DNA of 64,000 bases from Verrucomicrobiota bacterium (lineage in GTDB: Bacteria; Verrucomicrobiota; Verrucomicrobiia; Verrucomicrobiales; DEV007). Positions 32,091 through 42,360 of the stretch are shown here, piece by piece. How positions within the stretch are numbered: position 1 is the first letter of the stretch; the number at the start of each line of letters is the position of its first letter. The translations under genes were made by a program, and so were the position numbers. The notes beneath the pieces are model-generated. The model worked only from the letters and a program-made list of their open reading frames with translations. It ran no database searches and was not told the origin of the DNA. The stretch is from contig QQNE01000009.1 of NCBI GenBank assembly GCA_003402735.1, forward strand, positions 1-64,000, given 5' to 3'.

Positions 32091-32987
32091 TCAGGCGATC
32101 AACTTCTCCCTCCTCCACCTCAACCCCTTCTCCTCCGGATGAAACGCCGGGTCCTTGGGCAGGAGAACGGATTTCCCGGCGAGCTCGGCCAGTTCCTTTT
32201 CGCCATTGGACCGCCGGGGATCCAGGAGTTTGGAGACGTGCCAGTGCAGGTCGGGGCCCGGCGCGATGATGTCGCGATCCATCGCCCAGTGATGGTTCTT
32301 GCAAAGGGCGAGTCCGTTGGTGGGGTGATCGTTGCGGGACTCGGCAAAAGGGATGAGATGGGCGGCATCGATGAACGAGACGTCTCGCGCGGAGGGGAGG
32401 CGAATGCGGAGGCCACAGGCAGCGCACTGGTGATCGTAGAGATCGAGGATGAGCCGTCGAAACGCCGGGCTGCGGCCGTAATCGACCTCGTCCTCCGCGA
32501 CCACCGGGGATTCGACGGGAAACGGCAGGGGCTGCACGGAGGACAGGTGCGGGAAATAACGGGCGATGAGAGCCTCCCGCATTCGCTGACGCTGAGCCGG
32601 CATGGCCACCAGGACCTCAAAGCCTTCGGTGAAGCGCGCGAAGACCGTTCCCATCTGATTCACGAGCGGCGGTGCCTGGAGGGGAAGGCTGGAAGTCCCG
32701 CTCTCGATCCAGGCCTGCCAGAAACCCTGGGTTTGCAGGTAATGAAAGGGATTTTCCGGCGTGTTCTGGTCGTTGTGCTTGCGCACCTGAAGAAAGTGCG
32801 CGGTGAAGCGATCCCTCAGGTCCTGGCACCACGGGATGCGTTGGGCCGAAGCCTTCCCGTCATCGATCAAGTCCAATGCGGCGAGAAGAAGCAGAGGCTT
32901 GTGAGGGCGCTCATGCGGCTTCCCTTCCCCCACCGGCGTGGTGCCGACCTGGAGATCATAGAGACGTTCGATGGCCGACGCGAGAAA
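32091..32987 (-). CDS. HNH endonuclease (restriction-like)
   Basis: A protein of ~298 residues if it starts at the GTG at 32987; longer frames to 33056 have atypical third positions and were not used. The N-terminal region (SAIERLYDLQVGTTPVGEG, HKPLLLLAALDLIDDG) is the helical domain that precedes HNH in a common family of putative restriction endonucleases. The HNH motif is CAACGLRI (zinc Cys) ... FIDAAHLIPFAESRNDHPTNGLALCKNHHWAMDRD, with AAH and the NG-ALCKNHH-x3-D hallmark. It has no methylase neighbour, so it is an orphan nuclease, possibly a type IV or modification-dependent enzyme. It is convergent to no gene and lies just downstream of the giant exoprotein gene. Confidence 0.78.
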   Translation of the reverse strand, partial: FLASAIERLYDLQVGTTPVGEGKPHERPHKPLLLLAALDLIDDGKASAQRIPWCQDLRDRFTAHFLQVRKHNDQNTPENPFHYLQTQGFWQAWIESGTSSLPLQAPPLVNQMGTVFARFTEGFEVLVAMPAQRQRMREALIARYFPHLSSVQPLPFPVESPVVAEDEVDYGRSPAFRRLILDLYDHQCAACGLRIRLPSARDVSFIDAAHLIPFAESRNDHPTNGLALCKNHHWAMDRDIIAPGPDLHWHVSKLLDPRRSNGEKELAELAGKSVLLPKDPAFHPEEKGLRWRREKLIA

Positions 32988-33075
32988 CACGGGAGCGAAG
33001 AGACAAGACAGCGAGAAGCCCGCAGCAAACCCTACAAAAATCCGGACCCCGATCAAGCGCGGAAATGGCAGGTCC

Positions 33076-36000
33076 TCACCGGCTCACCCGGACGCGGATG
33101 AAGCGCCTTGGGCCGCTGCTCATGGGGAGATGATCGCGGACGACCAGTTGGGTGGCCGTGTTCACCTCAATGACCAGGCCCGTGCTGCTCCAATTCACCA
33201 GATCACTGCTGGTTTCCACGGTGAACGAGACATCGGTGGCGGCGGGGTTTTTGGGAATCGACAACCGAAGAAACCGGTCCGGACCCACGGTGACGAACGA
33301 GATGACCTGCGGACTGGCATCGGCGGCGAGGGCGTCGGTGCCGGAAGCGTATTCGAGCAGATTGAGAAGCCCATCTTGATCGGGATCCGCGAAGGTCTCA
33401 GCGGCATCGTTTCCGGGATCACCGATGCCGGCGGTGGCGAGCCAATGGCTGAAGGGGCTGGTATACCCGGTGAAACTGAGATCCTGAAAGGTGGTGGTGT
33501 CGCCATCATCGGCGGTGAGGCGCAACCCATAGGTTCCGTTGGCGGAGATGGCGGCGAGGGTGTCCTCGAGCAGAGGGTTGGCAAAGGTGACCGTTCCGGG
33601 GCCGTTGAGTTTGGACCACTGCGAGGTGATGGCGGCGGGCGGAGAAGGCTGGCCGTCATCGGAGATGGTGGCATTGAGCAGGAAAGGGGCGACAGCGGCG
33701 AGCGTGCCGACGTCGACAACGGGGGCCGTGTTCAACGGTTTCACGCTGAAATTGGCAAACGTGCCCGTGGCGGCGGTGGTGTTGCTGGAAGAATCGACAA
33801 CCAGTCCGACCAACAAGGGGCCCGTGAGGACGACGGGGAGATTGCCTGAGTTCAGGGACCAGGGACCGGCGAGACTGGAGGCCTTGTAAGCATTGACGGT
33901 GTTCCCCTTGCGAATGAGGCGGATGAAGCCGGTGCCGCTGCTCTGCAAGGTGCCGCCCGAACCGCCGGGGGTGCTGCGCCACTGCACTTGATAGCCATCG
34001 ACCGAAGTGTTGCCGTAAAAGGCATAGGCCACGTTGTCCGTGGAATCTCGCAAGCTGATGCCGCTTTGGGCGCCGCGGAAGGAACCATTGTGATTGGTCA
34101 GTTGAGCGGTGAGGATGCAATCGCCCCAGATTTGCTGGTAGCGGAAGTGGCCGCCTGACGCATCATGTGTTCCATACGCCGTCACGGTGACCGTCCCGCC
34201 GGTTTCAGTGGAAGAACCGGCCAGGGGAGAATTCCCGAGGTCTTCCGAATGCAGCGCGGGCCCGCTGACCTGGGGGGTGACGGTGAGGTTGTCAAAGATT
34301 GCGGTGGCGGTGGCCGTGGTGTTTGCGCCCGCGCTGACCACCATGCCGACGATGAGGTTGTTGTTCAGGGTCACGGAGGAGGTGCCGTCGGTGACCCAGT
34401 CCCCCGGCGCGCCGGAAACGTCCGGAGCGTGTGAGGCGGTGAGGATGCCGCCCACCCGCTCGAGCTTCAACCAGAGCGGCAGGGACGAGCCGCTGGTGGT
34501 GGAAGCGGAGTCCACTGCGTTCGGGGTGGTGCGCTGACGGAACTGGACCGTGCCGTTGGCATCGAACAGCAGGTTGACCCGCTTGCCGCCTTTCCAGGAG
34601 GTGTCGCGCAGGGTGAGTCCAGCGAGCCGAGTGCCGGGTCCGTTGAGGCTGGTGAGGCGGGCGACGACGGTCGCGTTCCCGGCGGCGGTGAAGAGTTGGC
34701 GGAAGAGCATGTGCCCGCTGTCATTGGTGCCGGTGTAACCCGAGCCGCTGCCGATGAGGACGAAGGTCCCGGCGGATTCACCGGCGATGCCGCGCGTGGT
34801 CGGCGGCCCCTGATCCTGAGTGACCCAGTTGGCGTAGTTGAAGCCACCGTTCTGGACAAAAATCTCGTCGCTGGCCGTGAACTGGCCGTCATTGACGGTG
34901 ACGCGCAGGCCATAAACGCCGGGCGCGGAGAACGTGGCGGTGGTCGAGGCGGCGTCCGGGGAGCCGAAGGAGGCGACACCAGGCCCGAAAAGTTGGGTCC
35001 AGGCATGCGTGAGCGGTGAGGGCAAACCGTCGTCACTGGCAGTGGCGCTGAGCAGGAGTCCGTTGGCGGAGTTGACGATGGTGGATTTGCTGGCGGGACT
35101 GCTGATGAAAACGGTGGGCGGCAAGTCGTCATCCGTGATGGTGATGCTGGCCACGGAAGAGTCGCCGAGGAGGTAACTGGAAGAGCTGTTGAGGGAGGCG
35201 ACCACGACTTCGCTGCCTTCGGTCAGGGAATCTTGCACAACGTTCAGGGGAATCGTGAGCACAGTGACGCCGATGGCAAAGGTTTGTGAAGTGGAGATGG
35301 CCGAGTAATCGGAGCCGGAGGTGGCGGTGCCGCTCAGGCTCAGGTTCACGGAGAGGGCGGCGGTGGCAGGGCCTGAACGGGTGAGTTGGAACTGACCGCC
35401 ATTGCCCGGGGTTTCCGAAGCACTGGCATCCACGGCCACCAAAGAGACCGTGTTCACGTCGTCATCGTTGAGCGTGACGGTGGCACTACCGGGTGCGCCG
35501 ATGGCGTAACCGCTGCCATTGGTTAGGGTGATGATCACCGTCTCCGGACCCTCGGCCGTGGTGTCCTGCAAGGGGGACACCACGATCTCCGCGGATGCCT
35601 GCCCGACGGGAATGGTGACCGAACCCGCAGCGGCGATGGCGGTGTAATCCGTGCCGCTCACCGCCGAACCGGAGCGATTGAAATTCACCGTAAGCGCATC
35701 GGCCACCGGACCGGTCCGCGTGACCGTGAACGCCCCGCCATCGCCCCCTTCCGTCGCGGTGGAATCGCTCGCGAGAATGCTCACCAAAGGAGTGTCGTCA
35801 TCGAGAATGGTGAACGTGTGCACCGAAGTGGTGCCGAGGACGGCGGCGGAGGGATTGCTCAGGGCAATGGTGAATGTTTCCCCCGGCTCCACAACCGAAT
35901 CGTCCAGCAGCGTGACCGGGACATAAGCCAGGGTCTCTCCTGCCGGAAAAGAGAGAGTGCCTGCGGTCGCGGTGAAATCGACCCCATCCGCAGCAGTGGC

Positions 36001-39000
36001 CGAATTCATCGAGTAATCCACGGTGACAAGGCCAGCCGCCGGCTCACTCAGCACGATCGGCACCTGGACCGCCGCGGCGGTTTCCAGACCGCTCGAAGCT
36101 GCGGCGGCAAACCCGACAACGGGCTGCGCGGTGATGGCGTCGTTGTCCACGATGGCGTAAGTGAAGGAGGACGAACCCCCTCCGAGGATGGCCGCCGTGG
36201 GGTTCCGCAAGAGCACGTTCACGAACTCCATCGGCTCGGAGACCGAGTCATCCGCGATGCCGAGCAGAATATTTTTGGTCTGCTCCCCGACCGCAAAATT
36301 GAGCACGCCCGGCGGCAGGGTGCAATCGACGCCGTTTCCCTCACCGGACTGGGTGGCCGACAACCGGGCGCGCCACTCGACCGGTCCTGCCCCGGTGCCG
36401 GTGAGGCAAAACGAGACGGAGTGCGCCCGATAATTCAGGTTCTCGCGCACCATGAGACCGGCCTGAGCCGTCGACGTCGAGATGGCCGTGACCCGGGCGG
36501 TGACCGTGAAATCGCCGACCACGGGGACACTCAGAAAATGGCCCTCGTCCTCGGTGGACGTGGCGGAAGGCAGAAAACCGGTGCCCGCGCCGGAGACAAC
36601 GAAGACCCCCGCGTTGGAAGTGGAGAAACCCTGGGGATCCAGAAAACCGACGGAGCGGTCCTGGAACGTGCTGGACGGGGACGGAGAGAGGTTGACCTGG
36701 TCAAAAGTCCCCTGGGCCAGGGTTCCATCCGAACGGGAAGAGACCGCCATGCCGACGAGCACTTGCGCGCTCAGGGCCAGCCTCTGCGCGCCGCCGACAG
36801 GGGTGAACGCGACCCCATCGGCTGAAGTTGAGGCGGTGAAGTCATTTCCAACGCGGGCGAGGCGCAACCAAGTCGGTTTGGCCAGGTTCGGAATCGTTCC
36901 GGTGGCGTTGCTCGCGGCCGCATTGGTGGCCGTGCGGTAAGACTGGGAGATTGAGGCGGTGCTGGTGTGGAAAGCCATGCGCAACGCGCCGGCGGCGGTG
37001 GACTCACGGATCATGACCCCGACTTTGCTCGTTGAAGATCCCGTGAGATCCAAAACGCGCGCGGTGATCGTGCAGTTCACCGAGTTGGTGATGGGGAAAT
37101 AAACGAAGCGGCACCCGTCTGCAGAGGCGGTGCTCACATCGGGACCTCCGGCGCTCAGTTGATGGATCCCGCCCCGAACCTGACTGGCTCCCTTGGGAAG
37201 TGAGGCGCCGATCTCATCCGCCACCATGGCCCCAACGCTACCTCCCGCACTCAGCCCATCGACACTCACGGCGTCGATCGTGGCAGAAGCGGAAGCCGTG
37301 GTCGAGCCGCTGGTCAGGAAGATGCCGGCCAAATAGGAGGCGGAGGACATGACCAGGGTCCGCGTGGAGCTTTGTGAGGTCCACGCAACTCCATCCGGTG
37401 ACGTGCTGGTGGCAAAACTGTTGCCGGTGCGTTGGATGCGCACCCATGTCCCCTGAAGAAACGTCGTATTGCGTGGGCCGGATTCGAGGCTGTATTCCAC
37501 CGAAACAGGCACGGAAGCCGGCGCGCTCAACGAAACCGGAATGGCGACACTGGTCAGGCTTTCGACACCCGAACCGCCCGGCGCCTCAAACGCCACGCTT
37601 TGGGTTCCGGCATCGTCATCCGTGATCCAGATCGTGCCGTTGCCGCCGCGCGCGTAACCACCGGGCGCCAGCTGAAGAGTCACGCTCTCGGTGCCCTCGA
37701 AGCCGGTGTCAGAGATCGTGTTGAAATTGACATCCACACCGGACACACCGGCCGGAATGACGACACTGCCAGTCAGGTTGGTGCTGGTGTAGTCCGAGCC
37801 CGCAGTGGCTGCTCCTCCCAGCGTGTAGTTCACCGTGAGGGGGGCGGCGGTGCTGCCGGTGCGCGACACAAAAAACTTCAATGTGGTGCTGGTGCTGCTC
37901 TCGGAAATGAAGTCCGAACCCCCGTTCCCCACCTGACCATCCACGAACACCGTGGGCTGATCGTCATCGCGCAAGGACATCGTCGCCGAAGCGAGCGGAT
38001 CCCACAACGCGTAGTTCGGATCCGGTGTGAGGGTGAGCGTGACGTTCTCCATCTCCTCAAGCAGCGCGTCATTGATGACAGTGAACGTGAGGTTTGATGT
38101 CACCGTGCCTCCGGTCAGGGTAAGGGTGGTGGTTCCGGTCAGGGTGACCGAATTCAAGCCCGTCAGACTGAAATCGCTGCCCGCAGTGGCGGTGCCAGTG
38201 ATCGAATACTTTGCGGTGAGAGATCCGGCCGGACCTCCCCTGGCGGTGATCCGGAAGGTTCCATGGGTGGACGGTTCCGCCGCGATGGCCGAGTAGGCCG
38301 TCACTTGGAGCAAGGGCTTGTCGGTGGAGGCATCGTTCAACGTCACCGTGGCGCTGCCGGACGTTCCGGGTTGATAGGAACCAAAGCCGCCGCCGAGAGC
38401 CAGAATCACCGTCTCCGCACCCTCGCCAAAGTTGTCGAGCCGCGGCATGATGGTGATGACGCTCTGGGATCGGCCGGCCGGAATCACCACGGAACCGGGC
38501 AAGGCGTCGTAGTCCACGCCGTGCAAAGCCGTTCCGGCCACGCTGTAATACACCGTCAATGGAGCGGCGGTGCTCCCTGTGCGCGAGACCAGAAAGGTGC
38601 CCGGGTCCGGCGCCGCCACCCCCGCTCGGTCCACTTCCGTAGCGGTCGCATCGACCGCAGTGACGTTGACCGTTTGGGTGTCGTCATCCAGGAGTCGCAC
38701 CGAAACCGCGTTGGCACCGGCATCGGCAAAAAAAGCGGCACCGCTGGAAATCGACAGGGAAACGCCCTCGGTCGGTTCCGGGGCGGGATCATCGATCGGG
38801 GCGATGACGAACGAAGCGGAGGTCGCGCCGACCGGGATCGTGATGCTCCCCGGGAGCGTGGTGTAATCGGCACCGGCTCTGGCGGTGCTGGTGGTGGCCA
38901 CGGCATAAGGCACGGTGAGCGCAGCCGCCACCGACCCGGTCCGAGTGACCGTCACCGAGACCGGAGAGCCGCTCTCCGTCGTCTGGGCTTCGACCGCGGA

Positions 39001-41754
39001 GAGGGAGACCCTGGGAAGAGCGGAATTCGCGTCCTCGATGGCGACGGTGGCCGTGTTTTTTGAGCCGAGGACATACGAGGTGTCGTTGGCGAGCAAAAGC
39101 GTCACGGTCTCGTAACCCTCGGACACGCCATCGTTGCGAGCGGCCACGGCCACATCGAGGGAGCTGCTGCCGGCGGGAATGGTGAAGGTCTGGAAGCTGG
39201 ACGCCAAAACCAAATCGGGTGTCAGGGAATAATCCCCGGTCGTGGTCGTGCCTTTCGTCGCCGTGCCTAGGGGAGCAAAGAGCAGCACCGTTTGCGGCAC
39301 CGCGTCCGATCCGGTGCGCGTCAGGCGGAAAGACCCGGCGGATCCGCCCTCGACGGCCACCGGGCCAGTGGCCTCGATGGAAATCGTGGGCAGGTTGTCC
39401 GCCGTGAAATCCGCGCCACTGAACGACGGGCCGACCGTGATGCTGTTGTTGAAGAGCTCATTGAAAACCCACCCGTGAAGGGCGGGAGCCACGGAGTAGT
39501 TGCCGGCGGCAAGGTTTGAGATGGTGTATCCTCCATCGCTGTCCGTGAGGGTTCCGTTGGCGCCGCCGGTCCCGACCGAGATGTTTGGCAGCCCCTGACC
39601 GTTCCTCGTGATGCGGCCAGAAATGGTGAACCGACTGTTGCCATTGCCGACGGTGATGACCGCGTTGCGCACCGCCAGCCCGCCCTTGAGATCCGAAACC
39701 ACGCAGCTCAGCGTGTAAACCCCCGCAGTGGAGAAGACCCGGGTGGCCGTGGGACCATTTCCAGAAATGACGCTGTCGTGCCACTGCCAGGAATAAGCAA
39801 GGTCATCGCCATCCGGATCCGAGGCCGTTGCGGTGAAGGTGACACTGGCATTCACCGGCACCACGGTCGTGGCAGGGGACAACTGCAAGACCGGAGAACG
39901 GTTCGCGGGGAACGTTCCAAAATTCACCGCCACGTCGACACTCGCCGGCGTGGTGTTGTTGACGGAGAGCGTGGTGAGGTGGATGCCGTTTTCAAGATCC
40001 GAAAACGTGCGGCCGAGCGTGATCCCCGCATCAAGCTTTCCATTGAGCGAGCCGGCCGTGGTATCGAGCAATTGAATGTTGCTGCCCCCGCCGATGGGCC
40101 ACTTCCAACCGAGCAAGAGACCGTTGTTGGCCCAATTGTTCCCGCCCAACAATCGGTATTCGCCCCAATACGTGCGGTCGTTGTCCTTGCGGATGCGCAA
40201 TGCATACCGCTTGCCCGGCTCCAAAGCGGTTTGATCCAACCGATAGAAACGATAGGTGCCACTGCTGGTGATGGGAGGCGCGAACTCATCCGGCATCCAC
40301 CGAACCTGATTTTTCGCCTGGGCGTTGTAGTGGCCGTTGGGCGGGCTCGCTCCGCCCATGTTGTCGTAATTGTTCCCATACTCGACGTTGCCGCCGGGCC
40401 CGATGACCGAGGCGCCGTTGGTCTCCCAAAAGTTGGCGTGGGCCAGTCCGAACGCATGTCCGATCTCGTGCGTGGCTGTGCTGACACTGTCCACCCGCAT
40501 CCAAACATTCCCACCTCCCCCGTAACTGGTGGGCGAGCGGGCCCCGCCGTTGGCCCGGACCACGGTCGCGTGAAAATCCTGCCAGTCATAGCCAGCTCTC
40601 CGCGCCGCCTCCTTGGCGTGGGTCATCTCCAGACCAAGACCGTCGATCTCCTTGATGAAACCGCCGACGCTGTCCTTGCCGACATACCACGCCCGATTGT
40701 GCGGCAAACGAACGGGCGGAGTCACCGTGGCCACCAGCGTCAATCGGCCATAGGAGTTCGCCTGATAAAAGTCCGCCGACTGCCTCATCATGTCATAGGC
40801 ACCCGCTTCCGTGATCGGCGTCTCATTTTGATCCGTGAAAATGGCTGGAATGAAGAGCACCTTGACCACGCCCACCGACGGCGTCGGCACCGACGGAAGA
40901 ATCCCGGTGAAACTGAGCGCACCGCCACTGCTCGACTCCCCTTGCACCAGCATCCTCTCATACACCTCCGTGTGACTGCCATCGCACAGGTAAACCACCT
41001 CACCGTTGGCAATCACGGCTGGAGTCTCCGTGGTGATGGGAACACCCTTCGGCTCGGTAGCGGTCGTTTTCTTCGAGACGGGACACACGGAGACCTGCGA
41101 CAGGTCTTCCGGCGGAATCTCACCCGGTTCCATCACCCGAAGCGGCCGCTCGTCGAGCGCCAGCTGCTCGTCCATGCTGACCCCGATCGCCGACAAGTTC
41201 GGCACCCACTCCACCGAAGCGGCCCGGCGCCCGAAGACATGCGCCTCAAAAGTCTCCCCCGTCACGGTCTCCACATACCGCAATTGGGAACGCTCCCCCT
41301 GCCCCACCGATTCCGGTCCGGACTGGTAAACCCGCATCACTCCGCGCGCCGCGATGCGCCGCTCGAGCAAAGCCACGACTTCCGGCGGCAATTTCTGCCT
41401 CACCAACATCGGGATGGCCTGACGGATCGCCTCCCTCGGATCGTCCCGGATCAACGCCTTGAACGGTCCTCGGCGCTCCCGAGCCAGTCGCATCCCCTCC
41501 TCGATCAGATCCGGATTGCCCGTATCCGCAAACGCCTCCGCCCAGCGCGAAAAGTCCGCCACCGCGTCCCCCGAACGCTCTGCCAAGGCTTCTCTGACAC
41601 TCCCCACATCCGCCCTACCCGCAGAAGCATGAGCGGCGGGCTTGATCCGAGCGGTGATCCTGACACCCTCGCCCACTGGAGACCCCGGTCCCGGCCAAAC
41701 GAGCAGGAGGGCCACCAAGCCAGCGAGAAATAGCGGAAAGCGAAAACGCATCAA
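33076..41754 (-). CDS. Giant secreted metalloprotease-like protein with PKD, Calx-beta and lectin-like repeats
   Basis: A 2,892-residue exoprotein. Signal peptide MMRFRFPLFLAGLVALLLVWPG at the N-terminus. Residues ~290-490 hold a zinc metallopeptidase domain with HEIGHAFGLAH (429-439) and a Met-turn in NYDNMGG. PKD/Ig-like region at ~620-703, a carboxypeptidase-regulatory-like domain at ~708-785, then a long array of Calx-beta domains from ~788 (repeated SVxLxVxTAxAGxDYT-like segments), with several DUF1349-like lectin/concanavalin-type domains (SWVRIQRTGNSFATSTSPDG) among them, and a second Ig-like region. The C-terminus has DPDQDGLLNLLEYASGTDAL and a beta-rich tail. It probably acts outside the cell in adhesion or degradation. 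Confidence 0.8.
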   Translation of the reverse strand: MMRFRFPLFLAGLVALLLVWPGPGSPVGEGVRITARIKPAAHASAGRADVGSVREALAERSGDAVADFSRWAEAFADTGNPDLIEEGMRLARERRGPFKALIRDDPREAIRQAIPMLVRQKLPPEVVALLERRIAARGVMRVYQSGPESVGQGERSQLRYVETVTGETFEAHVFGRRAASVEWVPNLSAIGVSMDEQLALDERPLRVMEPGEIPPEDLSQVSVCPVSKKTTATEPKGVPITTETPAVIANGEVVYLCDGSHTEVYERMLVQGESSSGGALSFTGILPSVPTPSVGVVKVLFIPAIFTDQNETPITEAGAYDMMRQSADFYQANSYGRLTLVATVTPPVRLPHNRAWYVGKDSVGGFIKEIDGLGLEMTHAKEAARRAGYDWQDFHATVVRANGGARSPTSYGGGGNVWMRVDSVSTATHEIGHAFGLAHANFWETNGASVIGPGGNVEYGNNYDNMGGASPPNGHYNAQAKNQVRWMPDEFAPPITSSGTYRFYRLDQTALEPGKRYALRIRKDNDRTYWGEYRLLGGNNWANNGLLLGWKWPIGGGSNIQLLDTTAGSLNGKLDAGITLGRTFSDLENGIHLTTLSVNNTTPASVDVAVNFGTFPANRSPVLQLSPATTVVPVNASVTFTATASDPDGDDLAYSWQWHDSVISGNGPTATRVFSTAGVYTLSCVVSDLKGGLAVRNAVITVGNGNSRFTISGRITRNGQGLPNISVGTGGANGTLTDSDGGYTISNLAAGNYSVAPALHGWVFNELFNNSITVGPSFSGADFTADNLPTISIEATGPVAVEGGSAGSFRLTRTGSDAVPQTVLLFAPLGTATKGTTTTGDYSLTPDLVLASSFQTFTIPAGSSSLDVAVAARNDGVSEGYETVTLLLANDTSYVLGSKNTATVAIEDANSALPRVSLSAVEAQTTESGSPVSVTVTRTGSVAAALTVPYAVATTSTARAGADYTTLPGSITIPVGATSASFVIAPIDDPAPEPTEGVSLSISSGAAFFADAGANAVSVRLLDDDTQTVNVTAVDATATEVDRAGVAAPDPGTFLVSRTGSTAAPLTVYYSVAGTALHGVDYDALPGSVVIPAGRSQSVITIMPRLDNFGEGAETVILALGGGFGSYQPGTSGSATVTLNDASTDKPLLQVTAYSAIAAEPSTHGTFRITARGGPAGSLTAKYSITGTATAGSDFSLTGLNSVTLTGTTTLTLTGGTVTSNLTFTVINDALLEEMENVTLTLTPDPNYALWDPLASATMSLRDDDQPTVFVDGQVGNGGSDFISESSTSTTLKFFVSRTGSTAAPLTVNYTLGGAATAGSDYTSTNLTGSVVIPAGVSGVDVNFNTISDTGFEGTESVTLQLAPGGYARGGNGTIWITDDDAGTQSVAFEAPGGSGVESLTSVAIPVSLSAPASVPVSVEYSLESGPRNTTFLQGTWVRIQRTGNSFATSTSPDGVAWTSQSSTRTLVMSSASYLAGIFLTSGSTTASASATIDAVSVDGLSAGGSVGAMVADEIGASLPKGASQVRGGIHQLSAGGPDVSTASADGCRFVYFPITNSVNCTITARVLDLTGSSTSKVGVMIRESTAAGALRMAFHTSTASISQSYRTATNAAASNATGTIPNLAKPTWLRLARVGNDFTASTSADGVAFTPVGGAQRLALSAQVLVGMAVSSRSDGTLAQGTFDQVNLSPSPSSTFQDRSVGFLDPQGFSTSNAGVFVVSGAGTGFLPSATSTEDEGHFLSVPVVGDFTVTARVTAISTSTAQAGLMVRENLNYRAHSVSFCLTGTGAGPVEWRARLSATQSGEGNGVDCTLPPGVLNFAVGEQTKNILLGIADDSVSEPMEFVNVLLRNPTAAILGGGSSSFTYAIVDNDAITAQPVVGFAAAASSGLETAAAVQVPIVLSEPAAGLVTVDYSMNSATAADGVDFTATAGTLSFPAGETLAYVPVTLLDDSVVEPGETFTIALSNPSAAVLGTTSVHTFTILDDDTPLVSILASDSTATEGGDGGAFTVTRTGPVADALTVNFNRSGSAVSGTDYTAIAAAGSVTIPVGQASAEIVVSPLQDTTAEGPETVIITLTNGSGYAIGAPGSATVTLNDDDVNTVSLVAVDASASETPGNGGQFQLTRSGPATAALSVNLSLSGTATSGSDYSAISTSQTFAIGVTVLTIPLNVVQDSLTEGSEVVVASLNSSSSYLLGDSSVASITITDDDLPPTVFISSPASKSTIVNSANGLLLSATASDDGLPSPLTHAWTQLFGPGVASFGSPDAASTTATFSAPGVYGLRVTVNDGQFTASDEIFVQNGGFNYANWVTQDQGPPTTRGIAGESAGTFVLIGSGSGYTGTNDSGHMLFRQLFTAAGNATVVARLTSLNGPGTRLAGLTLRDTSWKGGKRVNLLFDANGTVQFRQRTTPNAVDSASTTSGSSLPLWLKLERVGGILTASHAPDVSGAPGDWVTDGTSSVTLNNNLIVGMVVSAGANTTATATAIFDNLTVTPQVSGPALHSEDLGNSPLAGSSTETGGTVTVTAYGTHDASGGHFRYQQIWGDCILTAQLTNHNGSFRGAQSGISLRDSTDNVAYAFYGNTSVDGYQVQWRSTPGGSGGTLQSSGTGFIRLIRKGNTVNAYKASSLAGPWSLNSGNLPVVLTGPLLVGLVVDSSSNTTAATGTFANFSVKPLNTAPVVDVGTLAAVAPFLLNATISDDGQPSPPAAITSQWSKLNGPGTVTFANPLLEDTLAAISANGTYGLRLTADDGDTTTFQDLSFTGYTSPFSHWLATAGIGDPGNDAAETFADPDQDGLLNLLEYASGTDALAADASPQVISFVTVGPDRFLRLSIPKNPAATDVSFTVETSSDLVNWSSTGLVIEVNTATQLVVRDHLPMSSGPRRFIRVRVSR

Positions 41755-41835
41755 AGTTCGCTTCGAACCCGAAACTGGAGCAGACTTACCAAAACCGATT
41801 GGGGACTGTCAATCCTTCTCGAACCCGCAAGCCGC

Positions 41836-42360
41836 TCACCGGATCGGGTCGGGACACTCCGCGCGGCGGCCGCACTTCACGCAGAATTCCCCGAGATAGA
41901 GATCATCGAAAAAGCGCATCAACTCCCGGATGACCTCCTTTTCATCGGTGACAAACCCGGCCTCGAAGTTGCGCCGCGTCGGTCCCTTGGCTCCCATGCC
42001 CGCCCCGGTGAGATTGGCGGAGCCGACGAAGGCAAAGAGGCCGTCGATCACGATCAGCTTGGTGTGGTTGCGCGGGCAGAGGACCCGTTCAAACCGATCC
42101 GAATGGATCAATTCGGGGAACCGGTCGAAATCTTCCCGGAACGGTTTGCCCGGTTCCTTGGCATGGATCAACCGGATTTCCACGCCGTCCCGAACGAGAT
42201 CGGCGAAGACGGCGAGGATCGAATCGAACTTGCCCCGGCGCACCTCCATGTGCAGGTCCTTGATGTCCGCGGTGGCGATCCAAAGAAACTTCTCCGTGGC
42301 CGGGACGCGTTCCAGAATGACGCGCCGGTAGATTTCTTCGTTGAGGACAAGCTCAGTCAC
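41836..42360 (-). CDS. Single-HKD phospholipase D-like protein
   Basis: About 174 residues from a GTG at 42360 (or 190 from ATG 42408). One PLD motif: NHTKLIVIDGLFAFVGSANLTGAG, with His, Lys and Asp at H115, K117 and D122 in the longer numbering. Proteins with one HKD act as dimers; many are nucleases (Nuc, BfiI-like) rather than lipases. The strand KFLWIATADIKDLHM precedes it as in the family. The tail carries a Cys cluster (EFCVKCGRRAECPDP). It sits between the giant exoprotein and the toxin-antitoxin genes, which fits a defence or mobile context. There is no partner helicase or methylase here. Confidence 0.75.
   Translation of the reverse strand: MTELVLNEEIYRRVILERVPATEKFLWIATADIKDLHMEVRRGKFDSILAVFADLVRDGVEIRLIHAKEPGKPFREDFDRFPELIHSDRFERVLCPRNHTKLIVIDGLFAFVGSANLTGAGMGAKGPTRRNFEAGFVTDEKEVIRELMRFFDDLYLGEFCVKCGRRAECPDPIR

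Noticed and set aside
39778-41733. 651-codon open frame antisense to the giant exoprotein
   Set aside because: The sense strand encodes the signal peptide, zinc protease motif and repeats; the antisense frame is a low-complexity Arg/His/Gly-rich shadow.
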